NCBI GenBank assembly: GCA_009838975.1 | Contig: VXQO01000017.1 | Span: 1-64,000, forward strand | Source of the DNA: Gemmatimonadota bacterium | Lineage (GTDB): Bacteria; Gemmatimonadota; Gemmatimonadetes; Longimicrobiales; Gaopeijiaceae | DNA length: 64,000 bases | Direction: 5' to 3' | Shown: in pieces, positions 27,862 through 37,104 of the stretch | Position numbering within the stretch: the stretch's first letter is position 1 | How the letters are laid out: each line of letters begins with the position of its first letter | Translations under genes and position numbers: made by a program | The notes under the pieces: model-generated | Database searches by the model: none | What the model was told of the DNA's origin: nothing | The model's input: only the letters and a program-made list of their open reading frames with translations

Positions 27862-28737
27862 TCAACCGGGCTCGGACGCCATGAGCGCGGTGATCGCCGC
27901 CACCAGGACGATGTCCGAGGAGGAGGCTCCCCGCGACAGGTCGTTGACCGGGGCCCTCAGCCCCTGGAGGATGGGTCCCAGGGCCACCGCCCCCGCGAGC
28001 CGCTGCACCAGCTTGTAGGCGATGTTGGCGGCGTCGAGGTTCGGAAAGACGAGGATGTTGGCGCCCCCGCCCACCACCGAATCCGGCGCCTTGGCCCGCG
28101 CGACCCCCGGCACGAGCGCCGCGTCGGCCTGGAGCTCACCGTCCGCGGCGACTCCGGGCAGCCTCGCGCGGAAGCGCTCCACGGCCTCCCTGACCGCTTC
28201 GACCGACCGGCCCCCCGCGCTCCCCAGGGTGGAGTAGGAGAGGAAGGCCACGCGGGGTTCGTCGCCGACCACCTGGCGCCGCAGGCGAACCGCCTCGGCC
28301 GCGATCTCCGCGAGGCGGCGGGGGCCGGGCCGGGGGACGACGGCCGGGTCGGTGAAGGTCAGCACCTCCGCGTCGGAGCCTCGGAATGCGGGGACTTCCA
28401 TGAAGAACGAGGAGGACAGGGTGCGCACGCCGTCCCGCAGGCCGACGTCGCCGAGCGCGGTGCGGATGACGCGCGCGGTCGTGTGCGTCGCGCCGGCCAC
28501 GACACCATCCACCCGGCCCGCGCGGAGCATCGCCACCGCCCTTTGCAGGGCGCTGCCCGCGGTGCCGGCGCCGCCCTCCTCTCCTCCCTCCCCCTCCCTC
28601 AGGAGAACGGGACGGACCACCGACCTCTGCGCGAGGATCCCGGCCGCCTCCACTACCCGCGGGTCGTCTCCCTCGGGGAAGGCGATCGTCCGGTCCAGCG
28701 GCCCGGCTCGCTCCAGAAGCCGGTCGGCGAAGGTCAT
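27862..28737 (-). CDS. pta: Phosphate acetyltransferase, shortened
   Basis: Pta interconverts acetyl-CoA and acetyl phosphate. The C-terminal two thirds is typical: VDGVVAGATHTTARVIRTAL, EPRVAFLSYSTLGSAGG, DGELQADAALVPGVARAKAPDSVVGGGANILVFPNLDAANIAYKLVQRLAGA, GPILQGLRAPVNDLSRGASSSDIV. The N-terminus (IAFPEGDDPRVVEAAGIL) is also standard, but between VVRPVLLREG and ALQRAVAMLRAGRVDGV roughly 40 residues common in the family are replaced by a Gly/Glu-rich linker, giving 291 residues instead of about 330. The start ATG overlaps the coaD stop (ATGA). Activity is likely but unproven; acetate kinase is not here. Confidence 0.85.
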   Translation of the reverse strand: MTFADRLLERAGPLDRTIAFPEGDDPRVVEAAGILAQRSVVRPVLLREGEGGEEGGAGTAGSALQRAVAMLRAGRVDGVVAGATHTTARVIRTALGDVGLRDGVRTLSSSFFMEVPAFRGSDAEVLTFTDPAVVPRPGPRRLAEIAAEAVRLRRQVVGDEPRVAFLSYSTLGSAGGRSVEAVREAVERFRARLPGVAADGELQADAALVPGVARAKAPDSVVGGGANILVFPNLDAANIAYKLVQRLAGAVALGPILQGLRAPVNDLSRGASSSDIVLVAAITALMASEPG

Positions 28738-29231
28738 CCGAAGCGTCGGCGCAGGCGCTCGTGCACGGGGGGCGATACGAAGCTGGTGACGTCGCCCCCG
28801 AGAGAGGCCACTTCGCGGACGAGCGAGGCGGAAAGGAACGAGTAGGGCACGTCGGGTGCGAGGAATACGGTTTCGGCCTCGTCCCAGAGTTCGCGGTTCA
28901 TCTGCGCCATCTGGAATTCGTACTCGAAGTCCGATACCGCGCGGAGGCCGCGGACGATGAACCGGGCGCCCATCTCGCGCGCGAAGTCGACAAGGAGCCC
29001 CGAAAACGAGACGCACTCGATGCCGGGATCGCCCGCGAATACCTCCCTCATGATCTCCAGGCGCTCGGGGACCTCGAAGAGATGCCGCTTCGACTGCGAC
29101 GACGACTCGGCCACGGCGACGACCAGCCGGTCGCAGACGCGCAGCGTGCGGCGCGCCACGTCTTCATGGCCCAGCGTGACCGGGTCGAAGGAGCCGGGAT
29201 ACACCGCCACGATGGGGGGGGAGGTCGTCAT
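28734..29231 (-). CDS. coaD: Pantetheine-phosphate adenylyltransferase
   Basis: A 165-residue CoaD, the penultimate step of coenzyme A synthesis (4'-phosphopantetheine plus ATP to dephospho-CoA). It has the nucleotidyltransferase motif YPGSFDPVTLGHEDVARR (HxGH variant GHED), FIVRGLRAVSDFEYEFQMAQMNRELWDEAETVFL, and the ISSS-like signature as FLSASLVREVASLGGDV. It overlaps rsmD upstream and pta downstream by four bases each. rsmD-coaD is a common bacterial pair; coupling to pta puts CoA supply and acetyl-CoA use together. Confidence 0.96.
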   Translation of the reverse strand: MTTSPPIVAVYPGSFDPVTLGHEDVARRTLRVCDRLVVAVAESSSQSKRHLFEVPERLEIMREVFAGDPGIECVSFSGLLVDFAREMGARFIVRGLRAVSDFEYEFQMAQMNRELWDEAETVFLAPDVPYSFLSASLVREVASLGGDVTSFVSPPVHERLRRRFG

Positions 29232-29764
29232 GGGTCATCTCCTGTGCGTGTCACCCTCGTCAGCGCTGTGTCGCCGTATCTGCGCTGCTCTGCCACCGCT
29301 TCCGGGGGCAAGGCCTCGCGCACATCGTGCTCGATCCACAGTTCGCGCGCGAACGGTGCCTGCCGGTAGGCGGCCAGGAGCCGCAGCGCGTAGCCATGCT
29401 CGTAGGGCGGATCGGCGAGGGCAAGGTCGTAGTGGTCGGCTGCGGTGTTTCGGATGTGGGAAAGGGCGTCGATCCGGATCACGGTCGTGGCGGCGCGGGC
29501 GCCCAGAGTGCGGATGTTGCGCTCGATGGTGCGCACGGCCCGGTGGCTCCGCTCGACGAAGGCCACGTGGGCCGCGCCGCGGCTCATCGCCTCCAGACCG
29601 AGCGCGCCCGAGCCTGCGAAGAGGTCCGCCACGTCCGCGCCGCGAAGCCGGTCGCCCAGGATCGACATCCAGGCCTCGCGGACCCGGTCCGTGGTGGGGC
29701 GCACGCCGCGTCCCCGCACGGTGGCCAGCCTCCGGCCCTTCCACGTTCCGGCTATGATGCGCAC
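29228..29764 (-). CDS. rsmD: 16S rRNA (guanine(966)-N2)-methyltransferase
   Basis: A 178-residue SAM-dependent methyltransferase acting on G966 of 16S rRNA in the assembled 30S subunit. MRIIAGTWKGRRLATVRGRGVRPTTDRVREAWMSIL is the family N-terminus, ADLFAGSGALGLEAMSRGA binds SAM, and the catalytic motif ALADPPYEHGY contains DPPY. It starts six bases after the recJ stop and is translationally linked to coaD. Confidence 0.95.
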   Translation of the reverse strand: MRIIAGTWKGRRLATVRGRGVRPTTDRVREAWMSILGDRLRGADVADLFAGSGALGLEAMSRGAAHVAFVERSHRAVRTIERNIRTLGARAATTVIRIDALSHIRNTAADHYDLALADPPYEHGYALRLLAAYRQAPFARELWIEHDVREALPPEAVAEQRRYGDTALTRVTRTGDDP

Positions 29765-29770
29765 GGCGCC

Positions 29771-31588
29771 TCACTCGGCCGCTTTGATGTCGCGGACTTT
29801 CGCCTCGATGGTCGTGTGTCCCCGGAAGTTGTTCTCCATCAGGGTGAAGGCCACGTCCACGGGGGGAAGGCTGGCGCCCGGCCATCGGTCCGGTCCGGCC
29901 GCACCACCGAGCGATTCCGGAGTGAGCCTGTCCGCAAGCCCGAAGCCGATGGCGTTCAGGCTGGCGCCGTTGTGGGTCATGTGAAACTTGAGGTGTTTGT
30001 CCTTAAGTACTTTTACGGATTTTACATGCACGTTTTGTGCGACGAACACGGGTTCCGGGTTGCCGGGGCCGAATGGGCCGAGATAGCGGAGGTAGTGGTA
30101 GAAGCCGGGGTCGATCTCGGTCAGCGCGACGGCCATGTCGGCGCGGAGTTGGGGGACGGGCTCGTCGGTCCCCAGTTCCCGGCGCGCCACCCGCTCGAAG
30201 GCCGCCCGGAACGCGGGCAGATGCTCGCGGCGGATGTCGAGCCCCGCCGCCTGGTGGTGGCCGCCGAAACGCTCGAGGTGTCCGGCGCAGCTCGCGATGG
30301 CCGAGTGAAGGTCGAAGGTCGGGATGGAGCGTGCGCTCCCGCGACCCGCATCTCCGTCGAAGGAGACCACGATGACCGGACGGAAGACACGCTCGACCAG
30401 GCGCGACGCCACGATCCCGATGACGCCGCTGTGCCAGCCGTCGCCCGCCACCACGACCCCCGCCTCCGACACCGAGCCGTCCCGGACGGGGAGCGCCGCG
30501 AGCGCCTCTTCTACGACGCTGTCTTCCAGCTGGCGCCGGTGCTGGTTGTTCATCTCCAGGCTGGTTGCGAAATGGTGCGCCTCCGTCGGGTTGGTGCTGA
30601 GCAGCAGCCTGAGGGCGTCGCCCGCGTCTCCGACCCGCCCGGCGGCGTTGATCCGGGGCGCAAGACGGAACCCGACCGACGCGGAGTCGACGGGCCGCCC
30701 GGGCTCCAGTCTCGCGTGCTGCTTGAGTGCCCGCAGGCCGGGGCGCGACGTGTCTTCCAGGGCCCTCAACCCGTAGCGCGAGATCGTGCGGTTTTCGCCT
30801 TCCAGCGGCACCATGTCGGCGATCGTCGCCAGCGCCGCCAGGTCCAGGTAGTCCCAGCTCTCGTCGGACGGCCTGCCGAACTCGCCGGCCAGAAGCTGGC
30901 CCGTCTTGAACGCCACACCCGCGCCGCAAAGGCCCTTGTTGGGGTACGGGCAGCCCGGCTGGTTCGGATTGACCACTGCGAGCGCGTCCGGAACGGTGTC
31001 ACCCGGCCGGTGGTGGTCGGTGACGATGACGTCCATTCCCGCCTCGGCGGCCTTCCGGACGGGCTCGTGCGCCACGATTCCACAGTCGACCGTGACCAGG
31101 ACCCCTGCACCTCGCCTTGCCGCCCGCGCCACTCCTGTGTCCGACAGATCGTAGCCGTCGCGAAGCCGGTCGGGCACGATGGCTTCGGCGCGTCCCCCCA
31201 GGGCACGGATCCACGAGGTCAGCAGCACGCTTCCGCTGATTCCATCGACGTCGTAGTCGCCGTGGACCACCACCATCTCGCGGTCGGCTACGGCGCGCGC
31301 CAGCCGGCGGGCCGCCTTCCGCGCCCCCAGCAGCAGGCCGGGGTCGTGGAGGCCGCCCAGCATCGGACGCAGAAACGCCTTCGCCGCATCGGGGGTCTCG
31401 TGACCGCGGACGGCCAGGAGACGGCAGAGAGGAGCGGGGAGCTTGAGGGCGGCCTTCAGCGCGCGCGTGACGGCCGGGCCGGGTGGAGGGGTGATGGCCC
31501 AGCGCGGCCTCGGGGGAAGGATTGCGTCGTCGGCCCGGCGGCGGTGGGTTGCAGAGGCGACCGGACTGCCCCGGCGACCCGAACTCAC
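29771..31588 (-). CDS. recJ: Single-stranded-DNA-specific exonuclease RecJ
   Basis: A 605-residue 5'-3' ssDNA exonuclease of the DHH superfamily, used in recombination and mismatch or base excision repair. Motifs: VVVHGDYDVDGISGSVLL (motif I), VTVDCGI (II), VIVTDHHRPGD (DHH), ANPNQPGCPYPNKGLCGAGVAFKTGQLL-like NPNQPGC, and DHHA1 RGSARSIPTFDLHSAI with FGGHHQAAGLDI. The GTG start overlaps the stop of the zinc-ribbon gene upstream (GTGA). The AT-rich stretch near 30,000 codes for the normal VHVKSVKVLKDKHLKF segment and is not a regulatory site. Confidence 0.95.
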   Translation of the reverse strand: MSSGRRGSPVASATHRRRADDAILPPRPRWAITPPPGPAVTRALKAALKLPAPLCRLLAVRGHETPDAAKAFLRPMLGGLHDPGLLLGARKAARRLARAVADREMVVVHGDYDVDGISGSVLLTSWIRALGGRAEAIVPDRLRDGYDLSDTGVARAARRGAGVLVTVDCGIVAHEPVRKAAEAGMDVIVTDHHRPGDTVPDALAVVNPNQPGCPYPNKGLCGAGVAFKTGQLLAGEFGRPSDESWDYLDLAALATIADMVPLEGENRTISRYGLRALEDTSRPGLRALKQHARLEPGRPVDSASVGFRLAPRINAAGRVGDAGDALRLLLSTNPTEAHHFATSLEMNNQHRRQLEDSVVEEALAALPVRDGSVSEAGVVVAGDGWHSGVIGIVASRLVERVFRPVIVVSFDGDAGRGSARSIPTFDLHSAIASCAGHLERFGGHHQAAGLDIRREHLPAFRAAFERVARRELGTDEPVPQLRADMAVALTEIDPGFYHYLRYLGPFGPGNPEPVFVAQNVHVKSVKVLKDKHLKFHMTHNGASLNAIGFGLADRLTPESLGGAAGPDRWPGASLPPVDVAFTLMENNFRGHTTIEAKVRDIKAAE

Positions 31589-32346
31589 CCGCCGTTCGCC
31601 GACTCCGGCGACGCCTCGGCTTCCTCGGGCAGCGGCGCGGTCACGATCACACCGCACGCCTCACAGCGGATCAGGGGAGCCGTGGTGAGGATCTCGTTCT
31701 GGAGCTGCAGCGGAATCAGCGAGAAGCACACCCCACAGGCACCGTTCGCCGTCATGCGCGTGACCGAACTGCGGCGTCCGCTGCGCTTGAGGGCATCGTA
31801 GATCGAGAGGTAGCGCCGGTCGATGCCCGAGGTGAACAGATCGCGCTCCAGTTCCATGGTGGCGAGATCCGCCCGGGCGGCCTCCTGCCGCGCGAGGATT
31901 TCGTCCCTTTTCGGGCCCACGACCGACTTCGCCTCTTCGAGTGCCTCCCGCTGCGCGGCCAGGCGGTCTTCGAACTTCGCGATCTGGTCGAGCAGGCTGA
32001 CGAATTCGACTTCCTCCTGGTCCAGGGCCCGGCGTACCAGACCGAGTTCCGCCTGGACCGCCGCTTCCTCGCGCAGCGTGCGAACGAGGTTCAGGCGCTC
32101 TTCGAGCCGGTGAACACGCTGCCGCTTTTCGTCCACGGCCAACCGCAATCGCCGCTCTTCCAGGTGCAGTTCGCGCACCCGGTTCGAAGTGACCTCCACC
32201 TCCTGCTCCAGCTGGCGGGCCGGTTCATCCACTTCCTCGAGCATGGGGTCGAAGGAAGCGACCCCGTCCCGGACCTCCCGGATTCTGTCATCGATGGTCT
32301 GCAGCTCCAGCAGCCGGCTGGAGATCTGGCCGTTTTCGACCGTCAC
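31585..32346 (-). CDS. Coiled-coil protein with C-terminal C4 zinc ribbon (DUF164 type)
   Basis: A 253-residue protein. Residues 1 to about 180 are an almost continuous antiparallel coiled coil (ISSRLLELQTIDDRIREVRDGV and on), and the C-terminus carries CGVCFSLIPLQLQ and RCEACGVIV, two CxxC pairs forming a zinc ribbon. This is the PF02591/CdsZ-like family, conserved beside dnaG or RNase H genes and thought to bind nucleic acid or act in translation. The GTG start overlaps the dnaG stop (GTGA). It sits between dnaG and recJ. Confidence 0.88.
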   Translation of the reverse strand: MTVENGQISSRLLELQTIDDRIREVRDGVASFDPMLEEVDEPARQLEQEVEVTSNRVRELHLEERRLRLAVDEKRQRVHRLEERLNLVRTLREEAAVQAELGLVRRALDQEEVEFVSLLDQIAKFEDRLAAQREALEEAKSVVGPKRDEILARQEAARADLATMELERDLFTSGIDRRYLSIYDALKRSGRRSSVTRMTANGACGVCFSLIPLQLQNEILTTAPLIRCEACGVIVTAPLPEEAEASPESANGG

Positions 32347-34160
32347 GGTGCGCCTTCTCCTTGGTATTGCGGGCTCCCCGCGGCCCTGCGCGCGGATCTG
32401 CGCCAATCCGGACCGCGGGATTTCTTCTCACTGATCAGGTCCTGCTTGTCTCTTATCAGCCTGGGTTTTTCGACATCACCGGCCCGCGCGATTTCGGCGT
32501 CGAGCACTTCGAGTCGACGATCGAGGGCCGTGTTTTCGATCTGGAGGACGGCGTCCTCGAAGATGGCCTCGGCGGGCGAAGGCACTTCCCTGTCGCTCAT
32601 CAAGCGCTCAAAGTGAAGTACCGCTTCCGGCATCGTTCCTTCCGGCAGGGCCGTGAGTTCCGGATCGTCGATCAGTCCTTCGAAGATCGCACGGTACACG
32701 CCGTCCTCCAAGTCCGACGGGCCGACGCGCTCGGCGGCCTTGTCGATCCATTTGCGATTCTTGAGGAGCAGCAGGATCAGCAGGCGATCCACCCCCAGGC
32801 CGTGAAAGCGCGGAGCGGGGCGACGCCTCGGCGTCGGGGTGCGTCGGGGTGCCTGCGCAAGTCGCGGTGCGGCCCCCTTTCGCAACTCGGCTTCGAGCGT
32901 CTCGGCTCTTACCCCCGTGCGGTCGGCCACACGCGTGATGTAGATGTCCCTGAGCCGGGCATCCTGGACCGCCCTCAGCGTCGGGAGCAGGCGATCGAGG
33001 GCATCGCGCGTCTTCTCGATCGTTGCGAAGTAGTCGCGCTCTTCGAGCATCGCGAGTTGCCGATCGAGCACGTCGACCGCTTGTCCGACATATCCGAGCA
33101 CCCCCTCTGCGCCCTCGGACCGTGCCACGGAGTCGGGATCCTCGCCCTCGGGAAGGGTCGCCACGGATGCCCGCAGCCCCTGTGCAAGCAGGACCTTGGC
33201 GGCCCGGAACGTCGCACGAAGGCCCGCGGGGTCGCTGTCGAAGAGGATCCGCACCTGGCTGGTGTAGTTGCCCAGCAGCCGGGCGTGTTCCTCCGTCAGT
33301 GAGGTGCCCAGTGGCGCAACCGCGTTCCCGATGTCGACCGCGGCCAGGGACACGGCGTCCATGAACCCCTCGACCAGCAGCGCGGCGCCCTGCCTGCGGA
33401 TGTGGTTTCGGGCCCACCCCAGCCCGTAGAGGACGGCGCCCTTGTGGAAGATCGGACTCTCGGGGGAATTCAGGTACTTGGGCGCCCCCTTCCCCACCGG
33501 CCCCAGAATGCGGCCGCCGAAGGCCAGGACGCGTCCCGAGACGGACTCGATCGGAAAGATGATGCGGTTGCGAAACGCATCGTACGGCCGATCGCGGCCC
33601 TCGCTCCTCTTGATGAGACCGAGTTCCAGCAGCATTCCTTCGTCGAGGCCGTGGACGGAGGCCGCCTCGCGGAAGGCCTCCCACTCGTCCGGCGCATAGC
33701 CGATGCCGAACCGCTCGCCGACCTCGCGGCCGATCCCGCGCTTCTCCAGGTATTCGCGAGCGGCCTTGCCGCCGTCCCATTCCCAGAGCCGCTCCCGGAA
33801 GAAGCTCCCGGCGAAGGCCGAAGCCTCGTAGTAGGGACGCCACGGGTCGTCGCCCTTCTTCCCCCGCCTGACCTCGCGCACGTCGACACCGCTGTGCGCA
33901 CCGACGTACTTGACCGCGTCGACGAAGCTCATGCCCTGGTGCTTCATCAGGAACGAGAACACGTCGCCCGATTCGCCCGACGAGAAGTCGTGGAAGAACG
34001 CTTTGGCCGGGACCACGTAGAACGAAGGCGTCTTCTCGTCCTTGAACGGGCTGAGTCCCCGGAAGTCCTTGCCCGCCTTCTTGAGCTGGACGAACTCGCC
34101 GATGATCCCGACGATGTCGGCGCGGGCGCGCACCTCTTCGACGACGTTGTCCGGAATCAT
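32343..34160 (-). CDS. dnaG: DNA primase without zinc-binding cysteines
   Basis: A 605-residue DnaG, which makes RNA primers for lagging-strand replication with DnaB. The order is N-terminal zinc-finger-fold domain (1 to about 100), catalytic core with TOPRIM (LLVEGFMDAVSL, ILFDSDPAGLRATF) and a C-terminal helicase-binding region. The N-terminal domain normally has a CHC2 zinc site; here the four ligands read Ser37, Lys40, Asp58 and Ser61 (GLSPFKDEKTPSF, FFHDFSSGESGD). The whole protein contains no cysteine. The fold signature is otherwise kept, so this looks like a zinc-free primase rather than a pseudogene. It abuts mutS2 and overlaps the zinc-ribbon gene. Confidence 0.95.
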   Translation of the reverse strand: MIPDNVVEEVRARADIVGIIGEFVQLKKAGKDFRGLSPFKDEKTPSFYVVPAKAFFHDFSSGESGDVFSFLMKHQGMSFVDAVKYVGAHSGVDVREVRRGKKGDDPWRPYYEASAFAGSFFRERLWEWDGGKAAREYLEKRGIGREVGERFGIGYAPDEWEAFREAASVHGLDEGMLLELGLIKRSEGRDRPYDAFRNRIIFPIESVSGRVLAFGGRILGPVGKGAPKYLNSPESPIFHKGAVLYGLGWARNHIRRQGAALLVEGFMDAVSLAAVDIGNAVAPLGTSLTEEHARLLGNYTSQVRILFDSDPAGLRATFRAAKVLLAQGLRASVATLPEGEDPDSVARSEGAEGVLGYVGQAVDVLDRQLAMLEERDYFATIEKTRDALDRLLPTLRAVQDARLRDIYITRVADRTGVRAETLEAELRKGAAPRLAQAPRRTPTPRRRPAPRFHGLGVDRLLILLLLKNRKWIDKAAERVGPSDLEDGVYRAIFEGLIDDPELTALPEGTMPEAVLHFERLMSDREVPSPAEAIFEDAVLQIENTALDRRLEVLDAEIARAGDVEKPRLIRDKQDLISEKKSRGPDWRRSARRAAGSPQYQGEGAP

Positions 34161-36569
34161 CTACCTGAGCCTCACCACGGTGACTCCGTACCCTCCCTCG
34201 GCGGGTGTGCCCGCCCGGAACTTCTCCACGCGCCGGTCGGATTCGAGCACCGCCGACACCCTCTTGCGCAGCGCTCCCGTACCCTTGCCATGAATGACGC
34301 GCACTTCGCGGAGATCCGCCACCGATGCGTCGTCGAGCGCGCGGCAGAGTGCAAGTTCGGCCTCGTCGGCACGCTGGCCGCGCAGGTCCAGCTCGGTGGC
34401 GGGATCGGGCGCCACCCCGTCCCACCCCGTTGCCCGGGGCGCTGCCGTGTCCCCGGTCCCACGCTCTCCCGCCCTTCTGCCGGTACGTCCACCCTGTTCG
34501 CCCCCGTCCGCCGGGACGACCCGCGCCCCGTCCACCTTCATGCGCACCCCCCCGACGCTGACGACCACGCGAGGTCCGTCGACCGCCACTACCGTGCCCG
34601 GCGAATCCAGTCCGGCCACGCGCACCGTGCTGCCCGGGGCGAGCGCGGCGGACCGGGTGCGGCCCTCCTTCCCCCGCCGCGCCCGGCCTCCCGCTCGCGG
34701 CCTCTCGAGGGCCCGCGCCGCCGCCTCGACCGAAGTGCGGGCATCCCGGAAGGCTTCGTCGAGCTCCCCCTTTGCCTCCGCGCGCGCGGTCAGGCCGGCA
34801 ATCACCTCCTCCACCTCCCGGCGAGCGTCGAGAAGGAGTTTGCGGGCCTCCCTGCGGGCGCGTCCGGCGTGCTCCTTCTCCGAGCGGCGGAGGTCCTCTT
34901 CGCGGCCCCGCAGTTGCCGGTGCAGCGCCTCGGCACGCTCCCGCTCCGCTCCCAGCTCGGCCAAAAGGCCCGTCACCCTGGCCTCCTTCGCCTCCAGGCT
35001 TTCCAGCAGCTCGTCCAGCCGGGCCTCCGCCTGGTCCCGATGGGCATCCGCGCGGTCGAGCACCTCTGCCGGAAAGCCGAGACCCCGGGCGATCGCCAGT
35101 CCGTAGCTGCGCCCGGGACGTCCCTTGGTGAAGCGGTACGTGGGGGCCAGCCGCTCACCGTCGAAGCGCAGTGACGCGTTGACGATGCGGTCGCCAGGCA
35201 GGGCCAGCCGCTTCAGCCCGCCCAGATGCGAAGTGATGACCGCAACGCACCCGCGCTCGGCAAGCACCTCGACGACGGCACGCGCCAGCGCCTCGCCCTC
35301 TCTCGGGTCGGTGCCGGCACCGGGTTCGTCGATGAGGACCAGGGAGCGGGCCGTCGCGTCCGTCAGGACCTCCTGGAGGTTGCGGAGATGCGCCGAAAAG
35401 GTGGACAGGGAATCGGCGATCGACTGCTCGTCCCCGACGTCGGCGAAGAACCTGTCGAAGACCGGAAGCCGCGACCCCCGCCCGACCGGGGGAACCACCC
35501 CCGATTGTGCCAGGGCGGCGATCAGCCCGACGGATTTCAGGAAGACCGTCTTGCCACCGGCGTTGGGACCGGTGACGACAACCACCCGTTCGTGCGGATC
35601 GAGGTCGAGGTCGAATGGGACGGCATCCACGCCGGCAGCGACCAGAAGCGGGTGGCGGCCGCTCCGGATGGCAAGCGGTCCAGCGGTGATCTCGGGGGCA
35701 CACCCCTCCCAGCGGTCGGCCGTCCGGGCCAGGGCAACCAGCTTGTCCATCTCCGTCAGCGCGTTGATGGAGTCCGCAAGTTCAGGCGCGACGGGGCGGC
35801 AACGTCGCGTAAGGGCGCGCAGGATTCTCAGGACTTCCCGCGACTCGGCCCGTTCCAGCTCGCGTACCCGGTTCATCATGTCGATCGCCGAGGGGGGCTC
35901 GATGAAGACCGTGGCACCCGAAGCAGATTCGTCGTGGACGTAGCCGCCGACCGTCCTCTTTCCTTCCCTGCGCACCGGTATGACGTAGCGGCCTTCCCGG
36001 ATGGACACCGACGCTTCCGGAACGCGGTGGCGCTCGTCCACCCCGCGGAGGAAGGTCTCCAGGTGAGACACCACACGATTGTGCGCACCGGCGAGCCGGG
36101 TCCGCAGGCGGCGGAGTTCGCTGCTCGCCCCGTCGAGGACGAATCCCTCCGGATCGACGCTGCGCACGATGGCGTTCTCGAGGGCCCGGTCGGAGAAGGT
36201 GCGTGTGCCCAGCGCCTGCAGGGCGGGCAGATCCTCGTCCAGGGACGAGAGGGCGCGCAGAAACGTGCGGCCCGCCGTCAGCAGTACGCCAAGCTGTGCA
36301 AGTTCCCCGGCCGAGAGGACCGAACCCTCTACCGCGAGGCGCAGCACCGGCGCATCGGAGTCCGGCAGACCCGGAAACGTCCAGTCCCGGCGCGTCGCGA
36401 GGAACCGTCCCGCCTGCTCGACCGCGTCCAGCCTCGCACGAACCACGCCGGGGTCCCCCGTCGGCTCCAGGGACAGCACCGCCCGCCGCCCCGCTGTCGT
36501 GGAGGCAAAGCCGGACGCGTACTCCAGGGCTCTGCTGAACTCCAGAACCCGGAGAGCGCGCTCCGACAT
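34161..36569 (-). CDS. mutS2: Endonuclease MutS2
   Basis: An 802-residue MutS2, a MutS-like ATPase with a nuclease tail, linked to suppression of recombination and rescue of stalled or collided ribosomes. Walker A is VTGPNAGGKTVFLKSVGLIAAL, Walker B is ARSLVLIDEPGAGTDPREGEAL, with DEQSIADSLSTFSAHLRNL between. A long coiled coil follows (about 500-610), then a KOW-like segment (GSTVRVAGLDSPGTVVAV), and a C-terminal Smr domain with ELDLRGQRADEAE and VRVIHGKGTGALRKRV. No MutS mismatch-recognition domain is present, as expected. It leads directly into dnaG with no gap. Confidence 0.95.
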   Translation of the reverse strand: MSERALRVLEFSRALEYASGFASTTAGRRAVLSLEPTGDPGVVRARLDAVEQAGRFLATRRDWTFPGLPDSDAPVLRLAVEGSVLSAGELAQLGVLLTAGRTFLRALSSLDEDLPALQALGTRTFSDRALENAIVRSVDPEGFVLDGASSELRRLRTRLAGAHNRVVSHLETFLRGVDERHRVPEASVSIREGRYVIPVRREGKRTVGGYVHDESASGATVFIEPPSAIDMMNRVRELERAESREVLRILRALTRRCRPVAPELADSINALTEMDKLVALARTADRWEGCAPEITAGPLAIRSGRHPLLVAAGVDAVPFDLDLDPHERVVVVTGPNAGGKTVFLKSVGLIAALAQSGVVPPVGRGSRLPVFDRFFADVGDEQSIADSLSTFSAHLRNLQEVLTDATARSLVLIDEPGAGTDPREGEALARAVVEVLAERGCVAVITSHLGGLKRLALPGDRIVNASLRFDGERLAPTYRFTKGRPGRSYGLAIARGLGFPAEVLDRADAHRDQAEARLDELLESLEAKEARVTGLLAELGAERERAEALHRQLRGREEDLRRSEKEHAGRARREARKLLLDARREVEEVIAGLTARAEAKGELDEAFRDARTSVEAAARALERPRAGGRARRGKEGRTRSAALAPGSTVRVAGLDSPGTVVAVDGPRVVVSVGGVRMKVDGARVVPADGGEQGGRTGRRAGERGTGDTAAPRATGWDGVAPDPATELDLRGQRADEAELALCRALDDASVADLREVRVIHGKGTGALRKRVSAVLESDRRVEKFRAGTPAEGGYGVTVVRLR

Positions 36570-36570
36570 C

Positions 36571-37008
36571 CTACCCGAGCTCCTCCCGGACGATCGCGGA
36601 CGCCGTCCTGCCGTCGAACCGGCCGCGGATCCGCGGCATCAGTGCGGACATGACAGCCCCGATGTGGGTAGCGCCACCGTCCACGATCCCGCGCACCATG
36701 TCCCTCACATCCTCGGCCGACAGATCGGGCGGCATGTAGCCCCGGAGAACCTGCTCCTGCTCCGCCTCCCTGTCGGCAAGGTCGCGCCGCCCGCCGCGGA
36801 TCATCTGGGCCGCCGCGTCCTGGCGCTGCTTGATCGCCCTCGCGAGCACGGAGCGCACGCCCTCGTCGTCCAGCGCCGAACCGGTCTCGATCTCCCGGTT
36901 CCGCAGCTCCGCGAGAGTGGTCGACAGGACCAGCGTCCTCACCCTGTCCCTGGCGCGGCGCGCGGCGTTGAGGTCCGAACGCAGCTTTTCCTTGAGCGAC
37001 TTTTCCAC
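36571..37008 (-). CDS. GatB/YqeY domain-containing protein
   Basis: A 145-residue YqeY family protein: LKEKLRSDLNAARRARDRVRTLVLSTTLAELRN at the N-terminus, KQRQDAAAQMIRGGRRDLADREAEQEQVLRGYMPP in the middle, and GAVMSALMPRIRGRFDGRTASAIVREEL at the end. The domain resembles the tRNA-binding tail of the amidotransferase subunit GatB; stand-alone members may act on tRNA amidation, unproven. It often neighbours rpsU and dnaG; here mutS2 follows one base later and rpsU is absent. A strong ribosome site precedes the ATG. Confidence 0.92.
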   Translation of the reverse strand: MEKSLKEKLRSDLNAARRARDRVRTLVLSTTLAELRNREIETGSALDDEGVRSVLARAIKQRQDAAAQMIRGGRRDLADREAEQEQVLRGYMPPDLSAEDVRDMVRGIVDGGATHIGAVMSALMPRIRGRFDGRTASAIVREELG

Positions 37009-37104
37009 GGCTCCACTCCCTGGTTGATGACGAGACGATGTTCCGCCGCACCAATATCAGTCAAACGATGCCGTGGGGTGGAACATCAAACCGACAAGGC
37101 AGAA

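Noticed and set aside
29990..30040. AT-rich patch as a possible regulatory site
   Set aside because: It is inside recJ and encodes a Lys/Val-rich segment (VKSVKVLKDKHLKF) expected there. It lacks the palindromic unit seen in the three repeats.
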